From CAIRDP01 sp037134895 (GTDB taxonomy: Bacteria > Bacteroidota > Bacteroidia > Bacteroidales > FEN-979), in the NCBI GenBank assembly GCA_037134895.1, contig JBAXLI010000001.1, positions 62,001 to 126,000 of the forward strand: 64,000 nt of DNA, read 5' to 3'. Below, piece after piece: positions 8,393 to 16,513 of the stretch. How positions within the stretch are numbered: position 1 is the first letter of the stretch; every line of letters begins with the position of its first letter. The translations under genes and the position numbers were made by a program. The notes under the pieces were generated by a model. It was not told the origin of the DNA, made no database searches, and saw nothing but the letters and a program-made list of their open reading frames with translations.

Positions 8393-10186
8393 TTAGAAGC
8401 GGACACCGAGGACGCCGCCGAGCCACATTTGGATGCTTGAATTGGGGGTGGATTCAAAATAGAAGTCGTATGGTGAAAGGCCTCTCGGGGTGGCGCTCGC
8501 TGAGCCTTTCGTGAAAAGGAAGAAGTTATATGCCGGACCGATGAAGATTGCAAAGTGTTTTGCAAACCGGTATTCAAGGGAGGGGTTTACTTTCAAAAGG
8601 AACCCATGGTACACGGTATCGGTGGGATGATAAACCAGGCCAGCGGAAGCATCGATATTCATCGACAGCTTTTTCTTCAGGGTAAAGATGGTCCCGATGC
8701 CGTATGAGCCCTGGAGTTTGTAATCACTGCCCATTCCGAACTGTACAAAAGTGTAAAAAGGTTTCGTTCCTGATTTAAATCCCACATTACCATAAAATAT
8801 CTCGTTGCCCGAAACCTCAATAGTATGGTATCCGTTCTGTACGTAACTGAAAATCCCGATCGGAACGCCTTTTTCGACCGTATTGGAAATATTGATAAGG
8901 CCAAACTGCAGGCCGTTCACTATGGTGGCATAATTAACCAGCCCGCATATCTGGACCCCGTCATTATGGTTCTGCGCAATGTTCAGAAGGCCCGAAAGCT
9001 GCAACCCGTCAACATTATGGGAATAATTCATGAGTCCGGTCAGTTGAACCTTTCTTGCATCTTTCAGGTCCAGGTTGAGCAGTCCTGAGACTTGCCAGGC
9101 TTTGCTTTGAGTCTTTATAATGTTTACCAGTCCGCCCAGCTGCAGCCCGTGTATCGTATCAGGCATGTAATTGAACAAACCGGCCAACTGGACTCCGTGA
9201 AAAGTACCAAGGTCGTAATTGAACAAGCCCCCGACCTGCAGTCCGCGGGTATTTCCTCCGACAATGTTTCCTAATCCGCCGATCTGCAATCCGCATACAT
9301 CCTTCCTGGTAATATTCAGAAGTCCGCCAAGCTCGAAGCCTTTGAGCCCCCCGGTATACCCGGCAAGCAGGTTCAGAGAAAACCGGTTTGTGACTGAGCC
9401 AGTCACTTTCCAGTTTGTGCCTATATATGGAATAATTGATAACTGTACGGCTGCGGATGTGCGTACTTCGAGGTTCCGGGCATTGACCATTGTCATCCGC
9501 GGTACAACCCAGTTCACAAATCCCAGGCTGTCGATAAGGTTGACAGTGATCAGTCCTGGAACCGGATTCAGGCGGGAAAGACTTTCTTCAAGAGGGCGAA
9601 GGAGTATGTCGATCTTGTATTCCTCGTCCTGTTTGATAAAGATAACAGTATCGGCATAGCCTGTTTTGCAGAAGGTGAGGCTTCGGCATTTCCTGCCAGT
9701 CGGGATCAACAGTTTAAAACTGCCGTTCACTGCAGTGATTGCCGACTTCCTGTTTTCGGTTTCATATACCGTAGCATCTTTCAGGGGTTCCCGGCTGGAA
9801 GCGTCAAGGATGCTGCCGGTGATGACAATATCGGGATACGGTTTTTTTTCGCGGGCAGCTGATTTGTTCCTTATGAGGACGACGTGGTTTCCGATTTCCA
9901 TGGGGCGGATCTCTTTTCCCAGGATCTCTTTCAGCAGGTCGCTTACACGGGAATTGCCGGCTTTGAGGTCAACCTTGCGGCCTGCAGGGATGAGGTCAGC
10001 ATCATAGGAAAACCTGAAGCAACCGGCCTTTCCTATCTCGCGAAGGGCAGTTTCGAGGCTGCATGACGGAATGTTAAGAGAGATCTTGCGGGAAAGAAAG
10101 CTATCTCCTGATAAAGCCCAAAGGGGCTGGGTCAGGAGAACAAGGATTATTAAAGCTGATCTAATTAGTTCCTTTGCTGCAACCAT
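8393..10186 (-). CDS. STN/carboxypeptidase-regulatory protein with LA_2272-type surface repeats
   Basis: A 597-residue exported protein with an unusual build. A signal peptide precedes an STN (secretin/TonB short N-terminal) domain at about 35-107, then a carboxypeptidase-D regulatory-like domain at about 122-200 (ITGSILDASSREPLKDATVY). Residues 275-445 hold about eleven 16-residue repeats of the type GLQxGGLxNI, resembling Leptospira LA_2272 surface repeats and likely forming regular beta-strands; the final 150 residues look like outer-membrane strands. Its start overlaps the end of the FecR gene by 26 bases, so the two are translationally coupled. In FecI-FecR systems the outer-membrane partner is normally a TonB-dependent receptor with STN and plug; here no plug or 22-strand barrel is present. 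Role in signalling is inferred. Confidence 0.8.
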   Translation of the reverse strand: MVAAKELIRSALIILVLLTQPLWALSGDSFLSRKISLNIPSCSLETALREIGKAGCFRFSYDADLIPAGRKVDLKAGNSRVSDLLKEILGKEIRPMEIGNHVVLIRNKSAAREKKPYPDIVITGSILDASSREPLKDATVYETENRKSAITAVNGSFKLLIPTGRKCRSLTFCKTGYADTVIFIKQDEEYKIDILLRPLEESLSRLNPVPGLITVNLIDSLGFVNWVVPRMTMVNARNLEVRTSAAVQLSIIPYIGTNWKVTGSVTNRFSLNLLAGYTGGLKGFELGGLLNITRKDVCGLQIGGLGNIVGGNTRGLQVGGLFNYDLGTFHGVQLAGLFNYMPDTIHGLQLGGLVNIIKTQSKAWQVSGLLNLDLKDARKVQLTGLMNYSHNVDGLQLSGLLNIAQNHNDGVQICGLVNYATIVNGLQFGLINISNTVEKGVPIGIFSYVQNGYHTIEVSGNEIFYGNVGFKSGTKPFYTFVQFGMGSDYKLQGSYGIGTIFTLKKKLSMNIDASAGLVYHPTDTVYHGFLLKVNPSLEYRFAKHFAIFIGPAYNFFLFTKGSASATPRGLSPYDFYFESTPNSSIQMWLGGVLGVRF

Positions 10187-11201
10187 TCCCGCGAAAAAAG
10201 TAAGTATTGTCTTTAACCGTTAGCTTCATCCCAAAGGATTCTGCGATCACATTCATGATCCTGTTTACGGGATCGCCGGTGAATGTGGCGGTGAGCCTGC
10301 AGTTCAGGATACCAATATCTGAAACTGAGATTTTCACCCCATAATATTGTTCAATCAGTTTAAACACTTCTGAAAGAGGAGTAACGTTGAAATCAAGGGT
10401 ATGGTTCACCCAGAAGAGCCTGCCGGGAGAAGGCTCGCTCAGAACTTCAGGTTTCAAAGCCCCCTGCTTCATGATTCCCGACATTCCTGCTTCAAGAAGT
10501 ACTGACAAGGTGTCGCCGTTCCCTGAACGTATGGTAAACAGCAGCACTTTTCCTTCGGAAACTGTGACTTCAACATCTTTCCCGGGATAAGCAGAGACAT
10601 TGAATTTCGTTCCAAGCACCTTCACCTTTGCGATACCGGCATCCACCACAAATGGTTTAGAAGGGTCATGGGAAACTTCAAAGAAAGCCTCTCCCGTGAG
10701 TTTAAGAGCGCGATCGTTTCCCGTGAAGTGTTCGGGATAACCCAGGGCAGATTTCGTGTTCAGGGTGATGTGAGAGCCATCGGGCAGGGCCTGCTGCACT
10801 ATCTTGTCAGCAGAGGCAATGCGGATCTCGTTTTCCTTAACGGCAAGCAGTTTCACGATCATATAAATCCCGAAAACAAGCAGAATCAGTGCTGCGGCGC
10901 TAATGGCATATCTCAGGTAACGGATGCCAGCGGATTTCATTTTCGGTTCTGCATGGGTGGCTTCGTGCTTATCGATGCGGGCGCTTAGTCGGGCCCAGGC
11001 TGCCGTCAGATCTACTGGCAGGGGAGGAGGGGTAAGTTTCCCCGTTTCAAGCCATAAAGCCTCCAGCTGATCCAGGTGTTTCCTGTGCCCGCTGTCTGCG
11101 TCCAGCCAGATCTCAACAGTTTTTCGGGATTCATCATCCGCAGTGCCGAGAAGGTATTGAAGCAGTAAATGTTCGTCTATATCCTTATGGTTTTGATTCA
11201 T
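10161..11201 (-). CDS. FecR-family anti-sigma factor
   Basis: A 346-residue single-pass membrane protein. The ATG at 11201 (MNQNHKDIDEHLLLQYLLG) is preferred to an in-frame TTG 21 bases upstream. The N-terminal cytoplasmic part should hold the sigma factor; a transmembrane helix lies at about residues 97-117; a FecR domain at about 130-225 contains LPDGSHITLNTKS, LTGEAFFEVSHD and VLGTKFNVSAY; a DUF4974-type STN-interaction domain closes the protein. It sits between the ECF sigma factor and the STN-repeat protein, the standard order for sigma regulation through an outer-membrane signal. Confidence 0.92.
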   Translation of the reverse strand: MNQNHKDIDEHLLLQYLLGTADDESRKTVEIWLDADSGHRKHLDQLEALWLETGKLTPPPLPVDLTAAWARLSARIDKHEATHAEPKMKSAGIRYLRYAISAAALILLVFGIYMIVKLLAVKENEIRIASADKIVQQALPDGSHITLNTKSALGYPEHFTGNDRALKLTGEAFFEVSHDPSKPFVVDAGIAKVKVLGTKFNVSAYPGKDVEVTVSEGKVLLFTIRSGNGDTLSVLLEAGMSGIMKQGALKPEVLSEPSPGRLFWVNHTLDFNVTPLSEVFKLIEQYYGVKISVSDIGILNCRLTATFTGDPVNRIMNVIAESFGMKLTVKDNTYFFRGNGCSKGTN

Positions 11202-11271
11202 GATCCTGCTTACTGATGACAATCGTAACTACTCTGACCCCTAGTCTTCCGCTAAAAATAATTATTAGTTT

Positions 11272-11346
11272 ATCCTGCATCCTGCATCCTGCATCTTGTA
11301 TCCTGCATCTTGTATCCTGCATCTTGTATCCTGCATCTTGTATCCT
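11272..11346. repeat. Heptamer micro-tandem array (ATCCTGC/ATCTTGT)
   Basis: Ten 7-bp units in perfect register: ATCCTGC three times, then ATCTTGT and ATCCTGC alternating, plus a partial unit. It occupies most of the space between the sigma-factor stop and the anti-sigma start. Two units of the same family (ATGCAGG twice) occur at 55881-55894. Confidence 0.9.
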
Positions 11347-11348
11347 CC

Positions 11349-11921
11349 TTAGTCCCTGAATATTTCAAAGAAGAAGAGAATCAGCCAGGGCAGGTAGTCG
11401 GCCAGCTCTTCCCTCAGTGTTTTCAAGGCTTTTCCCATCTGGTTTTCGACGGTTTTAACGGAGATACACAGTTTTTTGGCAATCTCTGCATATGTCAATT
11501 GGTCGTAACGGCTCATGATGAAGACCTTGCGGCGTTCCATCGGAAGGGCATCGATTGCCTCCCTGATCTTTTTCTCCAGTTCCGAAACGATGAGATGATC
11601 TTCCAGTGAATTCTCGGATGCAGGCCCCATTGTTTCGTTCCAGACCTTGTAATCTTCCCTTACTTCAACATGTTTAAGCAGGTTCATGCTGCTGTTGCGG
11701 ACGGCCCTGAAAAGGTAGCTTTCAATGGAAGTCGTGATCTGCAATGAATCCCGGTTGACCCAGATCCTGAACATGATCTCCTGTACAATCTCCTCCGATG
11801 CATGCTGGTCTTTCACAAAGGTGTTGGCATATGCGCAGAGCTTGCTGTAATGAGCGCGGAACAGCGCTTCAAATGCTGCTTTGTCGATAATCCTGAATCC
11901 TTGTGCTGCTGTTGAGCTCAT
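11349..11921 (-). CDS. ECF-type RNA polymerase sigma factor (FecI-like)
   Basis: A 190-residue ECF sigma factor of the expanded Bacteroidota group. Region 2 lies at about 20-60 (LFRAHYSKLCAYANTF, EEIVQEIMFRIW) and region 4 at about 130-180 (LPMERRKVFIMSRYDQLTY, KLCISVKTVENQ). The open frame begins at a GTG at 11945, but an exact -7 box (TAACTTTG) covers that codon, so transcription would start near 11938; the ATG at 11921 is the better start. Followed by the FecR gene after the heptamer array. Expected to be released from FecR when the partner protein senses a signal, and to drive this operon and perhaps others. Confidence 0.9.
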   Translation of the reverse strand: MSSTAAQGFRIIDKAAFEALFRAHYSKLCAYANTFVKDQHASEEIVQEIMFRIWVNRDSLQITTSIESYLFRAVRNSSMNLLKHVEVREDYKVWNETMGPASENSLEDHLIVSELEKKIREAIDALPMERRKVFIMSRYDQLTYAEIAKKLCISVKTVENQMGKALKTLREELADYLPWLILFFFEIFRD

Positions 11922-11944
11922 GCCATGTAATAACATCCGGGGCA

Positions 11945-11952
11945 CAAAGTTA
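11945..11952 (-). promoter_or_regulatory. Putative -7 promoter element (TAACTTTG) of the sigma gene
   Basis: Exact TAnnTTTG match on the minus strand, 24 bases before the ATG at 11921. It excludes the upstream GTG as a start. No clear -33 box at standard spacing. Confidence 0.45.
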
Positions 11953-12047
11953 TTAATATTGGCAAAGAGCCTGATTTTACATACTAAAATCGTCTGAGTA
12001 AAGTTGTTAATAAATGGTCATTGTCATTTGAATCAATATATCTGAAT

Positions 12048-12635
12048 ATGAATAAAAGCAGGCTCGAAGCGTTCAGCGATGGTGTGCTGGCGATCATTAT
12101 CACCATCATGGTATTGGAGATCAAAATTCCGCAAAGCAGTGAATGGTCTGAGTTGCGACATCTGATCCCTATTTTTGTAAGCTATATGCTGAGTTTTTTG
12201 TATGTGGGGATTTACTGGGGAAATCATCATCACCTCCTGCATTCAGTGAAGCATGTCACCTCGGGAATACTGCTGGCCAACCTGAACCTGCTTTTCTGGT
12301 TGTCGCTAATCCCGTTTGCCACAGGCTGGATGGGTGAAAATCACTTTGCACCGAATACTGTTGCCGTGTATGGTTCTGTTTTACTTTTAAGTGCACTTGG
12401 ATTCTTTGTACTGATGAAGATGGTTGAAAAGCACGCTCATGACATTGACCAGCTCAGGAAGGCATTTGTGTTGCTCAACAAGAAGGGGATTATTTCGACT
12501 ATTGGCTATTTCCTGTCGATCCCACTGGCATTTGTCCACCCTGGCATTTCAGGTATAATCTACGTGGTGAACACTATTGTCTGGCTCATTCCCGACCGTA
12601 ATATCGAAAGAGCCTTAAAAGGGGAACAACACTGA
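12048..12635 (+). CDS. TMEM175-family potassium channel-like membrane protein (DUF1211)
   Basis: A 195-residue integral membrane protein. The start at 12048 puts the family signature right at the N-terminus: RLEAFSDGVLAIIITIMVLE corresponds to the conserved RxxxFSDGVxAI of TMEM175/DUF1211, which forms the pore-lining first helix. Six hydrophobic segments can be counted, as in bacterial members, which assemble as tetramers and conduct potassium with low selectivity. An in-frame ATG at 12021 is possible but adds nine residues before the motif. Divergent from the sigma-factor gene; ends six bases from the converging L,D-transpeptidase gene. Confidence 0.88.
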   Translation: MNKSRLEAFSDGVLAIIITIMVLEIKIPQSSEWSELRHLIPIFVSYMLSFLYVGIYWGNHHHLLHSVKHVTSGILLANLNLLFWLSLIPFATGWMGENHFAPNTVAVYGSVLLLSALGFFVLMKMVEKHAHDIDQLRKAFVLLNKKGIISTIGYFLSIPLAFVHPGISGIIYVVNTIVWLIPDRNIERALKGEQH

Positions 12636-12641
12636 GAGGTT

Positions 12642-13328
12642 CTAATTCAGGAGGTTTGAATGGCTGAAGTAATTGTTATCGCGGTGATAGATAAATAAGC
12701 AGGTTCCTTCCTTGATGGTTTCCACAACCGGTTTGACCAGGTCGGGGGGCAGGGCGGGGCAGCCGAAACTTCTTCCAAGTCGTCCTATTCTGCGGATGAA
12801 ATTCTCGGTGGCATACTCAGCCCCGTGCATGATGATCTCGCGTTTCACAGCGTTATCGTTGAATCCTTTTTCCATTCCATCGAGGATGAGGGCCAGTCCG
12901 ACGCTTGAACCTGTGATCTCCTCCCCGGTGACATAAAAGCCCAGGCTGCTTTTAAGAGAGCCTGAGGAATTCGAAAAGTTGTTTGCATATTCATCACCTG
13001 TGTTCCTGCCATGGGCAACATAGGTGTTGAACAGAAGTGCCTTATGGAGAAGGTCGATCACATAAAGACGTTTCTTTGTACTGGACTGGGAAAAATCGAT
13101 AATCGTTAAGATATCGGATTTCTGAAGTTTGCCGATGGCTTCAAGCTTATGGTATCCTTTCAGGGCAAGCTGAAAAATTTCTTTCGACAATCCGGTATCC
13201 GATAGTTTCAGTAAGGAATAGAGTTTATCCTGATCTGACGGATCAGGCCGGGGGCCTGGCTCAGAGGCACCCGCGTTGTTGATCACGGGTATCAGTAGAA
13301 GTGAGAGATACAGGATAAATTTTCTCAT
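12642..13328 (-). CDS. Murein L,D-transpeptidase catalytic-domain protein (YkuD_2 type)
   Basis: A 228-residue exported protein with a signal peptide (MRKFILYLSLLLIPVINNAGA). The C-terminal half carries the YkuD_2-type catalytic site: RSFGCPALP with the presumed nucleophile at Cys190, and an upstream IIMHGAEYA that supplies the conserved histidine. YGN-type surroundings (VAHGRNTGDEYANNFSN) fit the family. It should make 3-3 cross-links or otherwise modify peptidoglycan in the periplasm. Convergent with the channel gene and divergent from the NlpC/P60 gene, which is also a cell-wall enzyme. Confidence 0.85.
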   Translation of the reverse strand: MRKFILYLSLLLIPVINNAGASEPGPRPDPSDQDKLYSLLKLSDTGLSKEIFQLALKGYHKLEAIGKLQKSDILTIIDFSQSSTKKRLYVIDLLHKALLFNTYVAHGRNTGDEYANNFSNSSGSLKSSLGFYVTGEEITGSSVGLALILDGMEKGFNDNAVKREIIMHGAEYATENFIRRIGRLGRSFGCPALPPDLVKPVVETIKEGTCLFIYHRDNNYFSHSNLLN

Positions 13329-13420
13329 TTGACAAAGTTATGGATTTGCGCAGGACTTTCCTAAGGAGCGGTCCCGGGAGTATGTCATCCGCAGTCAAAC
13401 GTAAAAGTGAGGGCGTTTCT

Positions 13421-13428
13421 TACCTTTG
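13421..13428 (+). promoter_or_regulatory. Putative -7 promoter element (TACCTTTG)
   Basis: Exact TAnnTTTG match 20 bases before the ATG of the NlpC/P60 gene at 13449, predicting a leader of only about 14 bases. No clear -33 box. Confidence 0.42.
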
Positions 13429-13448
13429 CCTGAGATTTATTTCATTTT

Positions 13449-13958
13449 ATGCTGAAACGGGTTTTACTTGCATTGATCATTCTTCTCCTGGCGGTTTCCC
13501 TGAATTCCCAGGAGAAAGCATCATGCAGGTTACCGGCCGGCCCTGTTAAATCGAAGGAAAGCATTGACCGGACTGAGCTTCTCGACTATGCAAAGAAATA
13601 CATCGGAACTCCATACAAGAGAGGCAGCATGAATCCGAAAAAAGGCTTTGACTGTTCGGGCTTTGTGAGATTCGTGTTCAGCCATTTTGAAATGACCCTG
13701 CCCCGCAGTTCCAGGGAATACAAAACGCTTGGAACGGCCCTGAAACCTTCGGAGTTCAAGGTAGGTGACGTACTGGTGTTTTATGGCTACAAAGACAAGA
13801 CCCATATCGGGCATGTAGGCATTGTCAGCGAGGCCAACGGGATGAAATCAAAGTTCATTCATGCATCTTCCGGAAAGGCAAAATGTGTTACCATTTCGAG
13901 GCTGGACTCTGAGGGATACAGGAAGCGCTATTATAAATGCATTGATGTTATAAATTAG
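13449..13958 (+). CDS. NlpC/P60-family (C40) peptidoglycan endopeptidase
   Basis: A 169-residue exported hydrolase. After a signal peptide (MLKRVLLALIILLLAVSLNS) comes one NlpC/P60 domain with the whole catalytic triad visible: Cys69 in GFDCSGFV, His122 in HIGHVGI and His138 in FIHASS. The family cleaves between D-glutamate and diaminopimelate in stem peptides. The preceding YIGTPYKRG and the PRSS motif are also conserved. No substrate-targeting domain is present. It lies between two L,D-transpeptidase genes, one divergent and one convergent. Confidence 0.92.
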   Translation: MLKRVLLALIILLLAVSLNSQEKASCRLPAGPVKSKESIDRTELLDYAKKYIGTPYKRGSMNPKKGFDCSGFVRFVFSHFEMTLPRSSREYKTLGTALKPSEFKVGDVLVFYGYKDKTHIGHVGIVSEANGMKSKFIHASSGKAKCVTISRLDSEGYRKRYYKCIDVIN

Positions 13959-13970
13959 ACCTGGGTATTT

Positions 13971-15569
13971 TCATTCAGCGACCAGCAATTCGGCCAGGCT
14001 CTCATCCCTTGAGTAAATATCGTCATAGAAATTGATCCTTCCCTGGGGATCGACCCAGGCGGTCAGGTAGGCAATATACACCGGGATTTTATTTTTGAGT
14101 GAATACTGGTATTCCCTGCCTGAATGCATGGCGGCGTCGATTTTTTCAGGGGTCCAGTTCGGGTCGTCTTTCAGGATCTCAACCGCGAAATCCCTGGGCC
14201 TGCCAACCCTTATACAACCATGGCTGAAGGCCCTGCTTTCCTTTTCAAACAGGCTTTTGGCCGGGGTGTCGTGCATATAGATGTCGTTGGTATTGGGAAA
14301 GATGAACTTAACCAGCCCGAGGGAGTTGTTCTTACCGGGCTTCTGCCTCACCTGCCCGTTGTTCCATTCCATGTTGTGGGCTTCAAGGTAATTTTTATTC
14401 CTTTTCATTCCCGGTTTGACTTCTTTGTCGATGATGCTCTTTGGGAGGTTCCAATAAGGGCAGAATACGATATAGCTCAGCATGCCGTTGAAAATAACTG
14501 TCTTTGTTGTATTTTTACCTACAACCACTGCTGATTGAAATTCGCTTTTCCCGTTCCGGATGAGGTCTAACGAAAAGGAGGGAATATTTACAACGATATA
14601 CTCTTTGGCTTTGGCAAATTCGGGGGAGATCCATCGGCAGCGTTCCATGTTGACAATAATCTTTTTAATCCGTTCCTCTACCGGAACATTCATTTCGGCA
14701 ATCAGCTTGGGAGTAATGGCTTTTTCAGGGTTTTTCCCGTTACGGAGCTGGTAAATATGTATTGCCGTCAACAGTTCGGGATCAAATTTATTGCTGCCGT
14801 TATTTTGTTTGATATCGCCTGTGACGAACAGCCTTTCCCTGATCTGCCGTATTGTTTCTGACGTATCTCCGGGTTTATATGCTTTAAGTTTAGGTTCAAT
14901 CTCAATGGATTTCCAACCTCCCTTTTTCTCAATCTCACGGTATTTTTGCAATACGTCCCTGAGCTTGTAATACTGTGAGAAAAGCACGCTGTCGTCGCGG
15001 TTTATCAGGATGGGATCTGACATTACTGAATCGAGTAAAGCGCTGTATGAAACCTGTTTGCGGGGCAGGAGCCAACCCAGGGCCATGGTAGTTGAATCAT
15101 CCACACCCTTATAAACATTACCCGCGTAAAAAAGGTAGAGGTTGGTCAGCATCAGCTCGGTTTCAATCTGGGTGAGTGTGTTCTCCTTAGTGTTCTCAAA
15201 CATCCCTTCGATTTTATCCTGGTAAGGGAATTTGGAAGAGATCCCTTCAAGATCGAGTTCCTTGACCTTACTGTAAAGAGTCTGCCCGAATTCGACAATC
15301 CCGTGCTTATCATACCAGATGTAATTGAAACGGTGTTGCCGGTATACTTCCTTAACTTCCGGCTCATACTTGTTCAGCTCAGGGAAATTTCTGGAGAAGG
15401 ACAGCAGGAGGTTGCTGTCGAAAGGCAGGTTGCTGTGCTGGTTGATAGCCCCGTGAAGGTAAATATCGCTTCCCGGTTTTACCTTTTTTTTCTTGAAAAT
15501 CTTGCAGGAGCTACCGATATAAAAAATGAGTATGCCAGCTGTAAAAAGCAAGAGGAAGAGCCGTTTCAT
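13971..15569 (-). CDS. L,D-transpeptidase of the YcbB/LdtD type
   Basis: A 532-residue protein with an N-terminal membrane or lipoprotein signal (Cys22 follows IGSS; an imperfect lipobox). The layout follows E. coli LdtD (YcbB): a scaffold region, a peptidoglycan-binding-like segment at about 225-285 (IRQIRERLFVTGD, LLTAIHIYQLRNGKNPEKAI), then a YkuD catalytic domain at about 320-500. The active site is FSHGCIRVGRPRDFA with Cys452; the partner histidine is in IYMHDTP. It should make 3-3 peptidoglycan cross-links in the periplasm. Lies 12 bases from the convergent NlpC/P60 gene and is followed upstream by the FGE-fold gene on the same strand. Confidence 0.92.
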   Translation of the reverse strand: MKRLFLLLFTAGILIFYIGSSCKIFKKKKVKPGSDIYLHGAINQHSNLPFDSNLLLSFSRNFPELNKYEPEVKEVYRQHRFNYIWYDKHGIVEFGQTLYSKVKELDLEGISSKFPYQDKIEGMFENTKENTLTQIETELMLTNLYLFYAGNVYKGVDDSTTMALGWLLPRKQVSYSALLDSVMSDPILINRDDSVLFSQYYKLRDVLQKYREIEKKGGWKSIEIEPKLKAYKPGDTSETIRQIRERLFVTGDIKQNNGSNKFDPELLTAIHIYQLRNGKNPEKAITPKLIAEMNVPVEERIKKIIVNMERCRWISPEFAKAKEYIVVNIPSFSLDLIRNGKSEFQSAVVVGKNTTKTVIFNGMLSYIVFCPYWNLPKSIIDKEVKPGMKRNKNYLEAHNMEWNNGQVRQKPGKNNSLGLVKFIFPNTNDIYMHDTPAKSLFEKESRAFSHGCIRVGRPRDFAVEILKDDPNWTPEKIDAAMHSGREYQYSLKNKIPVYIAYLTAWVDPQGRINFYDDIYSRDESLAELLVAE

Positions 15570-15596
15570 AGAGTCGGGATTGATTAAGACTGGTGT

Positions 15597-16307
15597 TTAA
15601 ATATCTGAAGCCAGGCGAAAGCCGATGTTATAATGCCGGTAATCGGGAAAATACCTGTAACGGAAAGCCGAACGGCAGAGTTGTGCATAGTTTCTCCATC
15701 CTCCTCCGCGAAACACCCTGAATGTGCCGGAATGCGGTCCTTTCGGATTCATCTCGTCTGCGGATGTGGATTCGTCGTACCAGTCATGGCACCATTCCCA
15801 CACATTGCCGTGCATATCATACAACCCCCATGCATTCGGGGGAAGGCTGCCGACAGGAAGGGTCCTGGCCCTGAATTCGCCTTTCGGACTGTTCCCGTAG
15901 GGGTAATTACCGTCGAAATTGGCCTGGGCGGTGGTCAGGTTCTTACCGGTATTAAAAGGGGTCGCCGTACCGGCCCGGCAGGCATATTCCCATTCGGCTT
16001 CAGTGGGCAGGCGGCATCCCATCCAGGCTGCAAATGCCTGTGCATCTATCCAGCTGATGTGGATCACAGGATGCCTGCCTCTTCCCCAGCCTTCATCGGC
16101 AGGTTTGTCCATGCCGGCAGCTTCACAAAACAGGTCGTATTGTTCGAATGTAACCTCGAATTTGCTCAGTCTGAAAGTATTTAATGTCACCTTGTGCTGA
16201 GATTCATTTGATTTGCGGCCTTCTTCCCCCTCAGGGCTGCCCATAATGAAGTTACCGGCAGGGATCTCAGCCCAGTCGATAAGCGGCTTTTGAATAGATG
16301 TTGCCAT
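15597..16307 (-). CDS. SUMF1/FGE-fold protein lacking the catalytic cysteines
   Basis: A 236-residue protein of the formylglycine-generating-enzyme/sulfatase-modifying fold; the ATG at 16307 is preferred to a TTG 45 bases upstream. Family marks include IPAGNFIMGS, LPTEAEWEYACRAG, NAWGLYDMHGNVWEWCHD and the ending IGFRLASD. In true FGE two cysteines follow the GGS motif; here the stretch reads RGGGWRNYAQLCRSAFR, so neither is at its expected place and the one cysteine aligns to a later position. It is therefore unlikely to make formylglycine. No sulfatase gene is nearby. Many Bacteroidota members of this fold serve other roles; the function here is open. Confidence 0.85.
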   Translation of the reverse strand: MATSIQKPLIDWAEIPAGNFIMGSPEGEEGRKSNESQHKVTLNTFRLSKFEVTFEQYDLFCEAAGMDKPADEGWGRGRHPVIHISWIDAQAFAAWMGCRLPTEAEWEYACRAGTATPFNTGKNLTTAQANFDGNYPYGNSPKGEFRARTLPVGSLPPNAWGLYDMHGNVWEWCHDWYDESTSADEMNPKGPHSGTFRVFRGGGWRNYAQLCRSAFRYRYFPDYRHYNIGFRLASDI

Positions 16308-16326
16308 GGCTCGTACTTGATTAAGA

Positions 16327-16357
16327 CAAAAATATTCCAATTTCCCATACAAACAAT
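16327..16357 (-). promoter_or_regulatory. Promoter of the FGE-fold gene
   Basis: Minus strand ATTG (16354-16357), 19-base spacer, TATTTTTG (16327-16334). Spacing and both boxes match the Bacteroidota consensus and are identical to the OmpA promoter at 4285-4315. Leader would be about 13 bases. Confidence 0.6.
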
Positions 16358-16513
16358 AGTTTCATTCCTATTAGTTCATCCGTCCCTGCATTCTGTGAGT
16401 TAAAAGCAAGCATTGGTAAAATGGACCGGGTATTCCCCCGATTTGCATCTTACTTTTATTTCCTGAGAATCTTGAAAATAAACCAATATTAAAGCTGGAT
16501 AAACAGACGAGCT

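Noticed and set aside
11272..11346. Possible CRISPR array
   Set aside because: Units are 7 bp and contiguous, with no spacers; no cas genes in the window. The same holds for the arrays at 8324, 23660 and 47531.
11922..11945. Upstream GTG start for the ECF sigma factor
   Set aside because: The codon overlaps an exact -7 promoter box, so it would not be in the transcript; the ATG at 11921 fits better.
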